A stretch of 35,529 bases of DNA from NCBI GenBank assembly GCA_026197015.1, contig JAPHRB010000067.1, forward strand, positions 1 to 35,529. Direction: 5' to 3'. A program made the position numbers and the translations under genes. This document shows, one piece after another, positions 1-9,124 of the stretch. The stretch comes from Gammaproteobacteria bacterium (GTDB lineage Bacteria; Pseudomonadota; Gammaproteobacteria; SZUA-229). The notes under the pieces are model-generated. The model was not told the DNA's origin and ran no database searches. It worked only from the letters and a program-made list of their open reading frames with translations. Each line of letters opens with the position of its first letter. The first letter of the stretch is position 1.

Positions 1-2
1 AT

Positions 3-515
3 GTTGAATCTACAGATAAAGTTGCCTTTTTCCCGGGTTCTACAATAGGTAATTTCCTGCCTGAGCAGGCGGTGGCTGTATTAGAAGAAATAAAAAATAT
101 GGTCGGTGAGAATGGTGGTTTGTTAATTGGCGTAGACCTGCAGAAAAGTACTAAAATATTAAATGCAGCATATAATGACAAACAGGGTTATACAGCTCAG
201 TTTAATTTGAATTTACTGTCACGTATTAATCGAGAGTTAGGTGCGGATTTTAATCTAGATAAATTCAGGCATCATGCATTTTTCAATGAAGAAAGAAGTC
301 GAATTGAAATGCATTTACTCAGTTTACAGGACCAACAGGTAACAATAGATGGGCAGATCTTTAACTTTAAAAAAGATCAGTCAATACTGACAGAGTACTC
401 TCATAAATACACGATTGAACATTTTCAGAGTCTGGCTGAAAAAGCAGGTTTTTCGAGGGTCAAGACCTGGGTTGATAATGAAGGATTATTCAGCATGCAT
501 TATTTAACATGTTAA
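3..515 (+). CDS. egtD: L-histidine N-alpha-methyltransferase EgtD-like, 3' part
   Basis: This is the C-terminal portion of a SAM-dependent methyltransferase of the EgtD family, which trimethylates histidine to hercynine in ergothioneine synthesis. The frame is open from base 3, so the gene begins outside the window; the GTG at 72 is internal. About 170 residues are visible. The segment FFPGSTIGNF, followed by LLIGVDLQKS, NLNLLSRINRELGADF and RIEMHLLS, is typical of the second half of EgtD. The tail, ending GLFSMHYLTC, also fits the family. Partner genes such as egtB would lie upstream and cannot be seen. The family assignment is strong; whether the organism makes ergothioneine is inference. 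Confidence 0.9.
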   Translation, partial: VESTDKVAFFPGSTIGNFLPEQAVAVLEEIKNMVGENGGLLIGVDLQKSTKILNAAYNDKQGYTAQFNLNLLSRINRELGADFNLDKFRHHAFFNEERSRIEMHLLSLQDQQVTIDGQIFNFKKDQSILTEYSHKYTIEHFQSLAEKAGFSRVKTWVDNEGLFSMHYLTC

Positions 516-650
516 AAATAAATATTGTGTTTTTAACATAAGTTATACGTTTAATTTGCAGGCCGGTGTTTTCGGGTGCGCTGTGCAATGATTGATACCC
601 GCTATAGATTTACAAAGTCGCTTTCTAACAAGCCCGCTTATTAGTAAAAA

Positions 651-1397
651 TTATATGTTTAAACTCCGTCCCCCATCTACCGGAATGACCTGCCCCGTTA
701 TATAAGGTGCATCCATTACTAAAAATTTCACTGTAATGGCTATGTCTTGCGGGCAACCCTGACGTTTTAAAGAAGTACGTTCAAGAATTGATGCCTGTAT
801 CTCCGGGTCTAATTCAGTGCTGGGCCACATAATGGCCCCTGGGGCCACACCGTTAACCCGTATATCGGGCCCAAGCTCTTTAGCTAGAGACTGGGTGATC
901 ATTGCAAGCCCTGCTTTTGCTGCGCAATATACCGGGTGTTCCTTCATGGGGCGAAAACCATGTATATCAACAATATTCACAATACAGCCCTGAGTTTGCC
1001 GTAAGTAAGGTGTGACTGCCTGAGATAAGAAGATCGGCGCCTTGAGATTGCTGCCCATTAAGTCATCCCAATGCTCCTCAGTGATTGAACCTACCGGGGT
1101 TGGGTAGAAGCTGGATGCATTATTAATGAGCACATCTATACCGCCCCATATTGAAGCGGCGTCCTCTATCAGGGTGTTGAGTGTTTGAGTAGCCAGTAAA
1201 TCAGCCTGAATGGTTTGAGCCGAGTCTTTTCTTATCTCATTTAGCGAATTAGACAAAATCTCTGCTTTGTTAGCAGAAGAGCGGTAATGAATAACGATAT
1301 TCATACCCTCAGCATGAAGCGTGCGTGCTATCTCAGCACCAATTCGAGCTGCCGCTCCAGTGATGAGTACGGTTTTAGGAACGGAATTATTTTGCAT
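651..1397 (-). CDS. Pteridine reductase, short-chain dehydrogenase (FolM/PTR1-like)
   Basis: An NAD(P)H-dependent SDR enzyme expected to reduce dihydropterins or related pteridines in the cytoplasm. From the chosen ATG at 1397 it is 248 residues. The N-terminal cofactor motif is TGAAARIG, with the arginine typical of pteridine reductases; NNAS follows near residue 90. The catalytic segment NIVDIHGFRPMKEHPVYCAAK carries the Tyr-x3-Lys pair, and DGGRSLNI closes the protein. A longer frame opens at 1466 but would run into the divergent midA gene, and the SDR fold starts right after MQNNSVPK, so 1397 is preferred. It is divergent from midA with about 40 bases between the starts, which suggests a shared promoter region. 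Confidence 0.88.
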   Translation of the reverse strand: MQNNSVPKTVLITGAAARIGAEIARTLHAEGMNIVIHYRSSANKAEILSNSLNEIRKDSAQTIQADLLATQTLNTLIEDAASIWGGIDVLINNASSFYPTPVGSITEEHWDDLMGSNLKAPIFLSQAVTPYLRQTQGCIVNIVDIHGFRPMKEHPVYCAAKAGLAMITQSLAKELGPDIRVNGVAPGAIMWPSTELDPEIQASILERTSLKRQGCPQDIAITVKFLVMDAPYITGQVIPVDGGRSLNI

Positions 1398-1437
1398 GAT
1401 AGAATGCCATTTATTATTTTTAAATATTATAACATTA

Positions 1438-2607
1438 ATGCAGACACTGGAATTACCCGAACCCACGCCTGATGAGATACAACACAGTCAGAAACTGGTT
1501 GAAGTCATAAAACAGGATATTATAGAAGCTGGTGGCTGGATTGATTTCGAGCGTTACATGCAGCTTGCCTTGTACAGCCCTGGCCTGGGATATTATAGTG
1601 GTGGCGCTCAAAAATTTGGCGAGCAGGGTGATTTTATTACATCTCCGGAAGTAAGTTCTTTATTCGCACAAACCTTATCAAACCCGGTTTCTAAATTAAT
1701 TGAAAAAATACCCGACATTAATATCATAGAATTTGGGGCGGGCTCGGGAAAACTAGCGGCAGATTTATTGAGAGCATTGCAGAAGAAGGCGAATCTTCCA
1801 GCAAAATATTTCATAATCGAATTAAGTGCAGAGTTACAACAGAGGCAGAAAAACACTATTTGTCAGTTAGCACCTGACCTGCTAACTCATGTTCAGTGGT
1901 TAACGCAACTGCCAGAGTCACGAGTGAATGCGATTGTCATTGCAAATGAAGTAATGGATGCAATGCCCGTAAAGCGTTTTAGAGTTAATAACAAAAATAT
2001 AGAAAAACTGGGTGTAGAAATAAAAGGCCAGCGGCTTGGGCTGAGTTATCATAAAGCAGATGAAAATTTAACGAAAAAAATTGATATATTAGGTATAAAT
2101 AGAAACGAATATACCTATGTTAGTGAGTTAAACGAACATATAAAACCCTGGATAAAATCAATAACGCAATGCATTGAAAAAGGTGCGATTTATTTAATAG
2201 ATTATGGTTATCCGCGTAGTGAATATTATTCTGAAGAACGACACATGGGCACTTTTTTGGGTTATTATCGACATCGCTCAATAGATGCGCCATTGTGGTA
2301 TCCCGGGCTGCAGGATTTAACGGCATTTGTAGACTTTACCGAAGTTGCAGAAGCGGCGATTGACAATGGTCTTGATGTAGACGGATTTACCTCGCAGGGA
2401 AATTTTTTATTAAATTGCGGGTTGGCTGAGGTAGTTGAAAATACATCTACGAGTACAGAGATACAGCGATTACAATTAGTGCAGCAAATGAAAACATTGA
2501 GTTTACCCGGAGAGATGGGAGAGCGCTTTAAAGTGATTGGCTTGTCAAAAGGTTTAGACGAAAACGTGCCAGGTTTTGAGTTACGGGATTTTCGTTATAG
2601 ATTATAA
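1438..2607 (+). CDS. SAM-dependent methyltransferase, MidA/NDUFAF7 family (COG1565)
   Basis: A class I methyltransferase of the family whose mitochondrial member, NDUFAF7, methylates an arginine of a complex I subunit. The bacterial substrate is not settled. From the ATG at 1438 it is 389 residues. MQTLELPEP starts the family's normal N-terminus, whereas an earlier in-frame start at 1321 would lie inside the opposite gene. Near the N-terminus are SPGLGYYSGG and KFGEQGDFITSPEVS; motif I is EFGAGSGKLA; an IDYG motif appears later, with HMGTFLGYYRH after it. Spacing to uppP downstream is 20 bases, so the two may be co-transcribed. Confidence 0.88.
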   Translation: MQTLELPEPTPDEIQHSQKLVEVIKQDIIEAGGWIDFERYMQLALYSPGLGYYSGGAQKFGEQGDFITSPEVSSLFAQTLSNPVSKLIEKIPDINIIEFGAGSGKLAADLLRALQKKANLPAKYFIIELSAELQQRQKNTICQLAPDLLTHVQWLTQLPESRVNAIVIANEVMDAMPVKRFRVNNKNIEKLGVEIKGQRLGLSYHKADENLTKKIDILGINRNEYTYVSELNEHIKPWIKSITQCIEKGAIYLIDYGYPRSEYYSEERHMGTFLGYYRHRSIDAPLWYPGLQDLTAFVDFTEVAEAAIDNGLDVDGFTSQGNFLLNCGLAEVVENTSTSTEIQRLQLVQQMKTLSLPGEMGERFKVIGLSKGLDENVPGFELRDFRYRL

Positions 2608-2627
2608 AAATTAATTAAGAGTAAACA

Positions 2628-3431
2628 ATGGATTTTATACAAATACTGGTACTAGCATTAGTGCAGGGGTTAACAGAATTTTTGCCCGTTTCAAGTTCGG
2701 CGCACCTTATACTGGTGCCAATTTTAACCGGCTGGGAAGATCAGGGGTTAGCATTTGATGTGGCTGTTCATGTAGGAACATTAGCTGCGGTGGTGTTGTA
2801 TTTCCGAAAAGAAATTACCAAAATGACAGTTTCATGGAGCGTATCTGTTGTTGGTAAGGGCTTTGATCAGGATGCAAAACTGGCCTGGGCTGTATTGTTT
2901 GGAACTATCCCTGTCGGTCTGGCGGGTTTATTTTTTAAAGACTTTATTGAAATGCACTTACGTGCACCTGAAGTGTTAGCAACCGCAACATTGGTGTTTG
3001 CATTATTTTTATGGTGGGCAGATGTTAAAGGCCGCGAAGAGCGTGATGAATATTCTCTGCGATGGACAGATGTTTTATTCATTGGTCTGGCTCAGGCATT
3101 GGCTTTAATTCCCGGAACATCAAGATCTGGAGCGACTATGACGGCTGGTTTGTTTTTAGGTTTGAGTCGAAAGGCGGCAGCTCGATTTTCGTTTTTACTT
3201 TCTATACCTGTCATTATACTGGCGGGCGGTTTGAAAACGCTGGATTATTTAAAAGAGGCGACATTAGATGATATGCAGCCTTTAATGCTGGGTGCATTAT
3301 TATCGGGTGTTAGTGCTTATTTCTGTATTCATTATTTTTTAAAGTTGTTAGAAAAAATGGGCATGTTACCATTTGTGATTTACCGTATTATTCTGGCTTT
3401 ATTCTTATTTGTTATGTTTGCCGATGTCTGA
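2628..3431 (+). CDS. uppP: Undecaprenyl-diphosphatase UppP (BacA)
   Basis: An integral membrane phosphatase that converts undecaprenyl diphosphate to the monophosphate, recycling the lipid carrier for peptidoglycan and other glycans; extra copies give bacitracin resistance. It has 267 residues, the usual length. Both signature motifs are present: EFLPVSSSAHLIL near residue 20, carrying the catalytic Glu and Ser-rich loop, and PGTSRSGATM near residue 165. Hydrophobic segments cover most of the chain. It follows midA closely and overlaps the VanZ-like gene by 8 bases, so the two are probably translationally coupled. Confidence 0.96.
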   Translation: MDFIQILVLALVQGLTEFLPVSSSAHLILVPILTGWEDQGLAFDVAVHVGTLAAVVLYFRKEITKMTVSWSVSVVGKGFDQDAKLAWAVLFGTIPVGLAGLFFKDFIEMHLRAPEVLATATLVFALFLWWADVKGREERDEYSLRWTDVLFIGLAQALALIPGTSRSGATMTAGLFLGLSRKAAARFSFLLSIPVIILAGGLKTLDYLKEATLDDMQPLMLGALLSGVSAYFCIHYFLKLLEKMGMLPFVIYRIILALFLFVMFADV

Positions 3432-3825
3432 AAAAAATTCTGATTTGAAGTACAGGCGGTTATGGTTGTTTGTGGGTTACGCTTTAGTGGCCTATGTTAT
3501 TTATAGTTCTCTAACACCCAGTCCAATACACGTTGACGTTAATTTTTTTGATAAATATGCCCATACCTTCGGTTATTTCGTGTTAATGGGCTGGTTTATG
3601 CAGCTCTACCATGATAGAAAAAACATATCACAGTGCGCTGTTTTACTCGTATTGATGGGAGTCTCTTTAGAATTTATACAGGACCTCACAGGATATAGAT
3701 TTTTTGATATCTATGACATGATGGCAAATACAACAGGTGTATTGCTAGCCTGGTCATTAATTAAAACACCTTTTCCCAAAGTGCTTTATTACTTTGAAAC
3801 AAAATTTTTGTCTTTTCAGAAATAA
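3424..3825 (+). CDS. VanZ-like small membrane protein
   Basis: A protein of 133 residues with about four membrane segments: LWLFVGYALVAYVIYSSL, a region around FGYFVLMGWFMQLY, a central helix beginning CAVLLVLMGVSLEF, and a C-terminal one. FFDKYAHTFGYF and EFIQDLTGYRFFDIYDMMANTTG are the conserved acidic/His features of VanZ-like proteins. VanZ itself gives low-level teicoplanin resistance, but the role of these chromosomal relatives is unknown. The ATG at 3424 is chosen because it overlaps the uppP stop; an upstream TTG at 3409 is less likely. Coupling to uppP hints at an envelope role, which is inference. Confidence 0.8.
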   Translation: MSEKNSDLKYRRLWLFVGYALVAYVIYSSLTPSPIHVDVNFFDKYAHTFGYFVLMGWFMQLYHDRKNISQCAVLLVLMGVSLEFIQDLTGYRFFDIYDMMANTTGVLLAWSLIKTPFPKVLYYFETKFLSFQK

Positions 3826-3906
3826 TGACACATCATATATAATATAGAGTTAAAAATAATTCAGACGTATAAGTCTGGTTTAATGATTTTTGTATATAAG
3901 TAATAC

Positions 3907-5142
3907 TTATATACGATTTTCAGGGGGTTTTAATGACTTGTTCAAAGCAGACAGCCGTGAAGTGTGAATGGCATTTGCCATTTCATTTCCCTGTAATCCC
4001 GCTGCTTTTAATGCTTGTATATCGACGGATTTGATTATTTTTAATGCCTCGCGATAATAATCTGCCTGTGGATACGGGTGATCTTCATAACCTGGGCGAC
4101 CTCGAATATCAGCCGTGCAGGCAATTAAAAATTGCTCATACCTTTCGGGCTTTCTCATGCCGTCCACTCTCTCTATGGTTTTTAATAAAGTTGATGTTTT
4201 AATTTCAAATGCACGGTGAACGAGTAAATGAAATTCGGCTGTGATGCAAGCCACTTCCTTAAAGTTATTTGGGATACGTAATCGGTTGCATAATTCCCTA
4301 ATGGGTTTAACGCCTAGTGCTTCATGTCCGTAATGACCTGGCCATTTCTCTTTAGGTGTTAATGCCTTTCCCAGATCGTGACATAAAGCGGCAAAGCGAG
4401 TTGCGGGCTCCTTGGTTAAGAGTGATGCCTGCTGAAGTACCAGCAAAGTATGAATGCCGGAATCGATTTCTGGATGATGTTCTATTGGTTGGGGTACGCC
4501 GAACAAGGCATCTATTTCTGGTAAAATTATTTTAAGGGCGTGACAGTCACGTAGAACCTGTATAAATACTTCAGGATTTTGTTCGCTTAACGCTTTATTG
4601 AATTCTTGCCAGACACGTTCAGCAACCAGTGCACCTGCTTCGCCGTTTTGTACCATTTGCTGCATAAGTTGCAGCGTTTCACTGGCTACTGTAAAACCTA
4701 AATGTGCATAACGTGCAGCAAAGCGAGCTACTCTTAATATGCGTACCGGGTCTTCGCTAAAGGCTGGTGAAACATGTCTCAGTAATTTTAATTTTAAATC
4801 ATTCTGACCATTGTAGGGGTCAACAATATTGCCATCTTCATCTTCGGCCATAGCATTAATTGTCAGGTCGCGGCGATTCAGGTCTTCTTCGAGGGTGACA
4901 TCAGGTGATGCGTGAACTTCAAAACCTCTATAACCAGGGGCGGTATTACGTTCTGTACGGGCTAAGGCGTGTTCATCTTTTGTCTCAGGGTGTAAAAAAA
5001 CAGGGAAGTCTTTGCCTACCTGCTGGTAACCAAGTTCTAACATTTCATCAACGGTTGCACCTACCACTACCCAGTCTTTTTCTTTCACGGGATAGTTTAT
5101 TAGCTGGTCGCGAACCGCACCACCTACGAGATAAATTTTCAT
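3907..5142 (-). CDS. cca: Multifunctional CCA tRNA nucleotidyltransferase
   Basis: Adds or repairs the 3' CCA end of tRNAs. At 411 residues it matches the long gammaproteobacterial form that carries an extra HD phosphohydrolase domain. The N-terminus shows VGGAVRD, EKDWVVVGAT and RRDLTINAMA, the class II nucleotidyltransferase signatures. The ARxxAR-like helix RVARFAARYAHLGF follows. The HD domain has HTLLVLQQ and ALCHDLGKALTP in mid-chain with GHYGHEALG after it. It is convergent with uppP/vanZ and lies downstream of the aminotransferase gene on the same strand, separated by a 218-base gap containing a long hairpin. Confidence 0.96.
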   Translation of the reverse strand: MKIYLVGGAVRDQLINYPVKEKDWVVVGATVDEMLELGYQQVGKDFPVFLHPETKDEHALARTERNTAPGYRGFEVHASPDVTLEEDLNRRDLTINAMAEDEDGNIVDPYNGQNDLKLKLLRHVSPAFSEDPVRILRVARFAARYAHLGFTVASETLQLMQQMVQNGEAGALVAERVWQEFNKALSEQNPEVFIQVLRDCHALKIILPEIDALFGVPQPIEHHPEIDSGIHTLLVLQQASLLTKEPATRFAALCHDLGKALTPKEKWPGHYGHEALGVKPIRELCNRLRIPNNFKEVACITAEFHLLVHRAFEIKTSTLLKTIERVDGMRKPERYEQFLIACTADIRGRPGYEDHPYPQADYYREALKIIKSVDIQALKAAGLQGNEMANAIHTSRLSALNKSLKPPENRI

Positions 5143-5294
5143 AATTAAAGTATACCTTATAGTGACTAAGGTGTCTGTGCAGGGGAAAATTTAGATGTCG
5201 ATTTAATAAAAAGAACTGTAATAATAAGAGATGTTTTATAGATAAATATTGAAGATTTAGCGACTGAAAAGTTATGTTATTTAAGGTGTTAAAG

Positions 5295-5336
5295 TAACGC
5301 TAATACCTGCCTGAGAATAGACAGGTATTAGCGTTA
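5295..5336. terminator. Long perfect hairpin between aminotransferase gene and cca
   Basis: Two 15-base arms, TAACGCTAATACCTG and its exact reverse complement, enclose a 12-base loop. The hairpin lies 25 bases past the stop of the minus-strand aminotransferase gene, where a terminator is expected. On the minus strand only a weak T-rich stretch follows, so it may instead be an RNA processing or stability element between two genes on the same strand. Confidence 0.6.
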
Positions 5337-5360
5337 ACTTAATACTTAATTATTAAGTGA

Positions 5361-6533
5361 TTACGATACGAGTACTTTTTGTGCGGCTGCAATAGCAACA
5401 CCTGGCTTAACAGCATCACCTAGAACAGCTTCTAATGCACTTAAACAAAGCATAATGTTCTCGGCGCGACAAGTGTGCCCCATTAATCCGATACGCCATA
5501 CTTTTCCCGCAAGAGCGCCTAAACCTGCACCAATTTCCAGATTGAATTCACTTAATAACTGACTACGAACAGCAGCGTCATCAACACCATCGGGAATCGT
5601 AACGGAGTTTAATTGTGGTAAACGGTCAGCTTCGTCAACAACAAAACCCAAACCCATTGCTTCAAGACCTGCGCGTAGTGCCAGGTGGTTTTTAGCATGA
5701 CGTTTCCATGCATTTTCCAGGCCTTCGTCCTGCAGCATAACCAGTGATTCATGAAAGGCATACAGGGCATTCACTGGTGCTGTATGGTGGTATGCGCGTT
5801 TAGTATTTGCACCCCAGTAACCCATAACAAGATTCATATCTAGAAACCAGCTTGTTACTCTGGTTTTACGAGAAGAAATCACGTCAGTTGCTTTTTTGCT
5901 GAAACTAACCGGTGATATACCGGGAGTACAGGAAAGGCATTTCTGTGTGCCAGAATAAATTGCATCAATACCCCAGTCATCAACGCGTAATTCTGTGCCG
6001 CCAAGTGAGGTTACTGCATCAACAATAGTCAGGCAGTCATGCTTCTGGGCAAGTTCACATAGTGTTTTAGCGTCTGACTGAGCACCAGTTGAAGTTTCAG
6101 CATGTACAAAAGCAAGAATTTTTGCATCCGGATTGGCTTTTAACGCTTCTTCAACTTTGTTGCAGTCAATGGCCTTGCCCCACTCGTCTTCTACCATAAC
6201 GGCAGTTGCACCGAGGCGCTCGACATTTTCTTTCATACGGCCACCGAATACACCATTTTGGCATACGATAACCTTGTCACCAGCTTCAACCAGGTTTACA
6301 AAACAGGCTTCCATACCGGCAGAGCCAGGAGCTGAAACAGGAATAGTTAGTTCATTTTTGGTTTGAAAAGCATATTGCAACATGCTTTTCACTTCATCCA
6401 TCATGGATACAAATAATGGATCAAGGTGACCGATAGTAGGGCGTGCCAAAGCGCTTAGTATACGAGGGTGTACATCTGAGGGGCCTGGGCCCATAAGAGT
6501 GCGTACAGGGGGTAAAAATGATGTAATGCTCAT
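5361..6533 (-). CDS. Serine/alanine-glyoxylate type aminotransferase (class V PLP enzyme)
   Basis: A PLP-dependent aminotransferase of the AGXT/serine-glyoxylate group, expected to transfer an amino group from serine or alanine to glyoxylate or pyruvate. It has 390 residues from the ATG at 6533, where MSITSFLPPVRTLMGPGPSDVHPRI is the standard start of this family; the frame is open further upstream, but that part has no homology-like features. The PLP-binding region reads YSGTQKCLSCTPG with the Schiff-base lysine. VHAETSTGAQ and DAVTSLGG (cofactor aspartate) precede it, and the C-terminal domain ends near LMGHTC. Exact substrates cannot be read from sequence; members include serine-pyruvate, alanine-glyoxylate and ureidoglycine enzymes. 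Confidence 0.9.
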   Translation of the reverse strand: MSITSFLPPVRTLMGPGPSDVHPRILSALARPTIGHLDPLFVSMMDEVKSMLQYAFQTKNELTIPVSAPGSAGMEACFVNLVEAGDKVIVCQNGVFGGRMKENVERLGATAVMVEDEWGKAIDCNKVEEALKANPDAKILAFVHAETSTGAQSDAKTLCELAQKHDCLTIVDAVTSLGGTELRVDDWGIDAIYSGTQKCLSCTPGISPVSFSKKATDVISSRKTRVTSWFLDMNLVMGYWGANTKRAYHHTAPVNALYAFHESLVMLQDEGLENAWKRHAKNHLALRAGLEAMGLGFVVDEADRLPQLNSVTIPDGVDDAAVRSQLLSEFNLEIGAGLGALAGKVWRIGLMGHTCRAENIMLCLSALEAVLGDAVKPGVAIAAAQKVLVS

Positions 6534-6698
6534 AATAAGTTTGTCCTGGGTATTCGGGTAACAGATAATATTGTAGATTTTAACTATATGCGTGCAAGTA
6601 TAACCACAGGCATGTCCAGAGTGAATGATGCCATAAAACGTGTTTTGAAATATACTCATTTTTAAGGGGGCATTATTGTTAATCCTGCATATTAGGGC

Positions 6699-8708
6699 TT
6701 ATTTCTCACCTATTATGTGTTTTGAGAGCACACTTTTTAGTTGGGACTCATTTACGGGTTTGCTGAGAAAGTCATCCATACCTGCCTTTAAGCAAAGCTC
6801 ACGGTCTTCGGACGTCGCTTTTGCTGTTAATGCAATTATGGCTAAACGAGTATTTTGATCTTCCAGACGACGCCATTGTCGTGTTGCTTCAATACCGTTC
6901 ATATTGGGCATGCTGATATCCATTAATACTAAATGGTAGTGATGTTTATGCATGGCATAAAGTGCGGTTGTACCATCAGTTGCAATATCTACATTGTGAC
7001 CAAGATCCGTTAAATGGCTGTACACAACACTTGCATTAATTTCATTGTCTTCCGCAACCAGGATGTTAAGAGATATTTGTTTATCAGTAAGATTTTCAGA
7101 ATCAGTAGTATTCGAATTTAGTAATTCTAATAAAGTAGTTTTTAATATATCTAGCGAAACGGGTTTTATAACCGTAGCCTGAATACCTGCCAGGCTTTCA
7201 GCCTCAATTTGTTCGATGCTATGCATATAACTTGCATATAAAACAGGTATATTACATTTTGTTTCATTTCTAATTCGTGAAACAAGATCGTAACAGTTTT
7301 TATGTTTGCGATTCTCACCTAAAATAATAATATCAAAAGGCCGTTGTTTCTCCCTGCTCCAGATAATATGTGCTATCAGGTTATCGTCGCCAGAAGTAGA
7401 GTAAACTTCTATGCCAAGTTGTTGGCAATATTTTTCAAGCACATCTAAATTAAGTTTATCAGCATCATAAATTAGTGCGCGTTTATTTTCGGGGAAAGGG
7501 GTGTTGTCTTTTTTTGCGCTATTAAGTTTTTGCCAGTTGAAATGCAAATTAAAACAGATGTCGTTCTTTTCATTATATTGAATTTCAAAAATACCATTCA
7601 TGAGTCGTGTTAATTGATACCCAATACGCAAGGGTAATGCATCATTAGTTTCGGGTATGTGGTTTGAATGCAGGTGATCTAGATCTGTATTTTGTTGAAA
7701 CTTTATTTCTATATTGGCATTCAGATGTTCGGTTAGTGTGGGTTTTCCTGCATATGCATGGATATAAATGCCTTTGGATGTGCTGTGTTCAATAACGTAG
7801 CGAATCAGATTAGATAATAATTGCCTAAATCTTTGTGCGTCAATATACACTGCATCAGGAAATGACTGATCAATATAACAGGTCAATTCAAGTTCTCGTT
7901 CATGACCAAGTGCTGCAAGACTATGTACCAGGCTGTCAATTAATGTGCGCGGGTTTGAACTTGATCGAGTGATAGGTATACTGCCTTCTTCGATGCTCGA
8001 GAAATCAACAATGTCTTCTATAATATCCTGTAAGGAATGACTGGATTGACTTAATGATTGTAAGTATTGCTTTTGTTGAACATTAAGATTGGTTTTGTTG
8101 AGCAAGTCTATCATGCCAACAATGCCACCAATCGGTGTTCTAATTTGATGAGTCATGGTAGATAAAAATTCAGATTTAGCAATATTGTTTAAATCTGCTT
8201 TTTCGGCGATAGTCATTAGGCGTTTTTGCATAGAGTATAAATATGCCGGCAGTGCAATGATTAAAAGTAAAAAAGCAATGGCTTCTAGTGTTAATAAGTG
8301 CCATGCATCTTCAGTTAATAAAAGAATGTTGTAACCAATGAGGGTAAGTATGACGGCAATACTTAGAAACTTTAAACCATAGCGGGTGCCATAACCAATA
8401 TAAATCCACAAATATATGAGGACGTAAACGCTATTTATGCCACCGGTTAAATATGATGAAAAAGTCGTGCTGGCAATATCAAGAGTAAGTGCTATATAAC
8501 GGCGTGTAGTATTGGACGGAAGCCATAAAATACTTAAAGTATTAATAATGCTATAACAGAAAAAAATAGTAGTGAAATAATTAAGCGTTTGGTGAGTGGT
8601 TGCAAAATAGCCACTATCTATACCTGCTGAGATATATAAGTATGTCAGCAGACCGATACAGAGACGGATAATAGACTGGATTAATTCGGGATTTTTTATC
8701 TTTTCCAT
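6699..8708 (-). CDS. RpfC-like membrane hybrid sensor kinase with two receiver domains, ATPase domain degenerate
   Basis: A 669-residue protein from the ATG at 8708 (MEKIKNPELIQ). Five or six membrane helices fill residues 1-165, with a GYGTRYGLKFLS segment recalling the RpfC family of diffusible-signal sensors. The HisKA H-box is THQIRTPIGG with His187. The following ATPase region keeps one N-box asparagine in LLSNLIRYVIEHS. The DxGxG motif is not found, and the GxGLGL motif is replaced by LRIGYQLTRLMNG. The first receiver, starting KRALIYDADK, has no aspartate at the usual position (IIILGE). The second, starting LNILVAEDNE, is canonical with Asp597 in LMDISMP and a KP pair. ATP-dependent autophosphorylation is doubtful. 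No rpfF or HPt gene is adjacent. A GTG at 8750 is a possible earlier start. Confidence 0.82.
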   Translation of the reverse strand: MEKIKNPELIQSIIRLCIGLLTYLYISAGIDSGYFATTHQTLNYFTTIFFCYSIINTLSILWLPSNTTRRYIALTLDIASTTFSSYLTGGINSVYVLIYLWIYIGYGTRYGLKFLSIAVILTLIGYNILLLTEDAWHLLTLEAIAFLLLIIALPAYLYSMQKRLMTIAEKADLNNIAKSEFLSTMTHQIRTPIGGIVGMIDLLNKTNLNVQQKQYLQSLSQSSHSLQDIIEDIVDFSSIEEGSIPITRSSSNPRTLIDSLVHSLAALGHERELELTCYIDQSFPDAVYIDAQRFRQLLSNLIRYVIEHSTSKGIYIHAYAGKPTLTEHLNANIEIKFQQNTDLDHLHSNHIPETNDALPLRIGYQLTRLMNGIFEIQYNEKNDICFNLHFNWQKLNSAKKDNTPFPENKRALIYDADKLNLDVLEKYCQQLGIEVYSTSGDDNLIAHIIWSREKQRPFDIIILGENRKHKNCYDLVSRIRNETKCNIPVLYASYMHSIEQIEAESLAGIQATVIKPVSLDILKTTLLELLNSNTTDSENLTDKQISLNILVAEDNEINASVVYSHLTDLGHNVDIATDGTTALYAMHKHHYHLVLMDISMPNMNGIEATRQWRRLEDQNTRLAIIALTAKATSEDRELCLKAGMDDFLSKPVNESQLKSVLSKHIIGEK

Positions 8709-8750
8709 AGCTAAGGCCAGATATTTTATAAGCACACATAGTAACACCAC

Positions 8751-9124
8751 TTATCCGAGGGGTAAAACACCTGAGTCAGAGTAAGCAGGATGTATATTGG
8801 CGTCAGTACTTTCGTCATTAGAGTGAGATCTATTTCAATGGTTATGATTATTCTTAGGGCTCTAAATTGTTTATTTAAATTCGCAACAAATAATGTCTTG
8901 ACAGAGCTGGAGAAATACAACAGTCTATAAGTATGTTTATAAATCAGCGAAAAATTAACTCAGTGACAAATCGCCTGCGTATTAAGTGGTGTGAATATTG
9001 TGTCTGTGTATTGAATTTATAATTTTAAAGAACTTTAGAAGAATAATAAAAGCCACAGACGAAAAAAGTCTGTGGCTTTTTTCGTTTCAGGAGGGCTAGT
9101 TCAGAAACACAGGGAATATAATTA
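8751..9124. other. 374-base gap with no gene; orphan hairpin near its right end
   Basis: This lies between the divergent kinase and EamA genes and is AT-rich. One minus-strand open frame of 64 codons (8726-8920) starts the gap, but it overlaps the kinase start and has no recognisable features. A TATAAT hexamer sits at 9018-9023 on the plus strand, about 25 bases ahead of a strong terminator-like hairpin. Promoters for the flanking genes must lie here, but no clear -35/-10 pair was found. Confidence 0.5.
9048..9083 (+). terminator. Strong intrinsic terminator-type hairpin upstream of EamA gene
   Basis: Arms AGCCACAGAC and GTCTGTGGCT flank the loop GAAAAAA; an A-run precedes the stem and TTTTTT follows it, so it looks functional on the plus strand and partly on the minus strand. 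There is no plus-strand gene upstream for more than 5 kb, so it does not simply end an operon. It may be an attenuator in the leader of the EamA gene, whose ATG is 42 bases on, or the end of a small RNA. Confidence 0.75.

Noticed and set aside
1287..1472. Short plus-strand frame over the start of the pteridine reductase
   Set aside because: It lies antisense to a well-supported gene and lacks any feature of its own.
8726..8920. Minus-strand open frame of 64 codons upstream of the kinase
   Set aside because: Overlaps the kinase start region, has no ribosome site or recognisable features, and reads like chance translation of AT-rich DNA.
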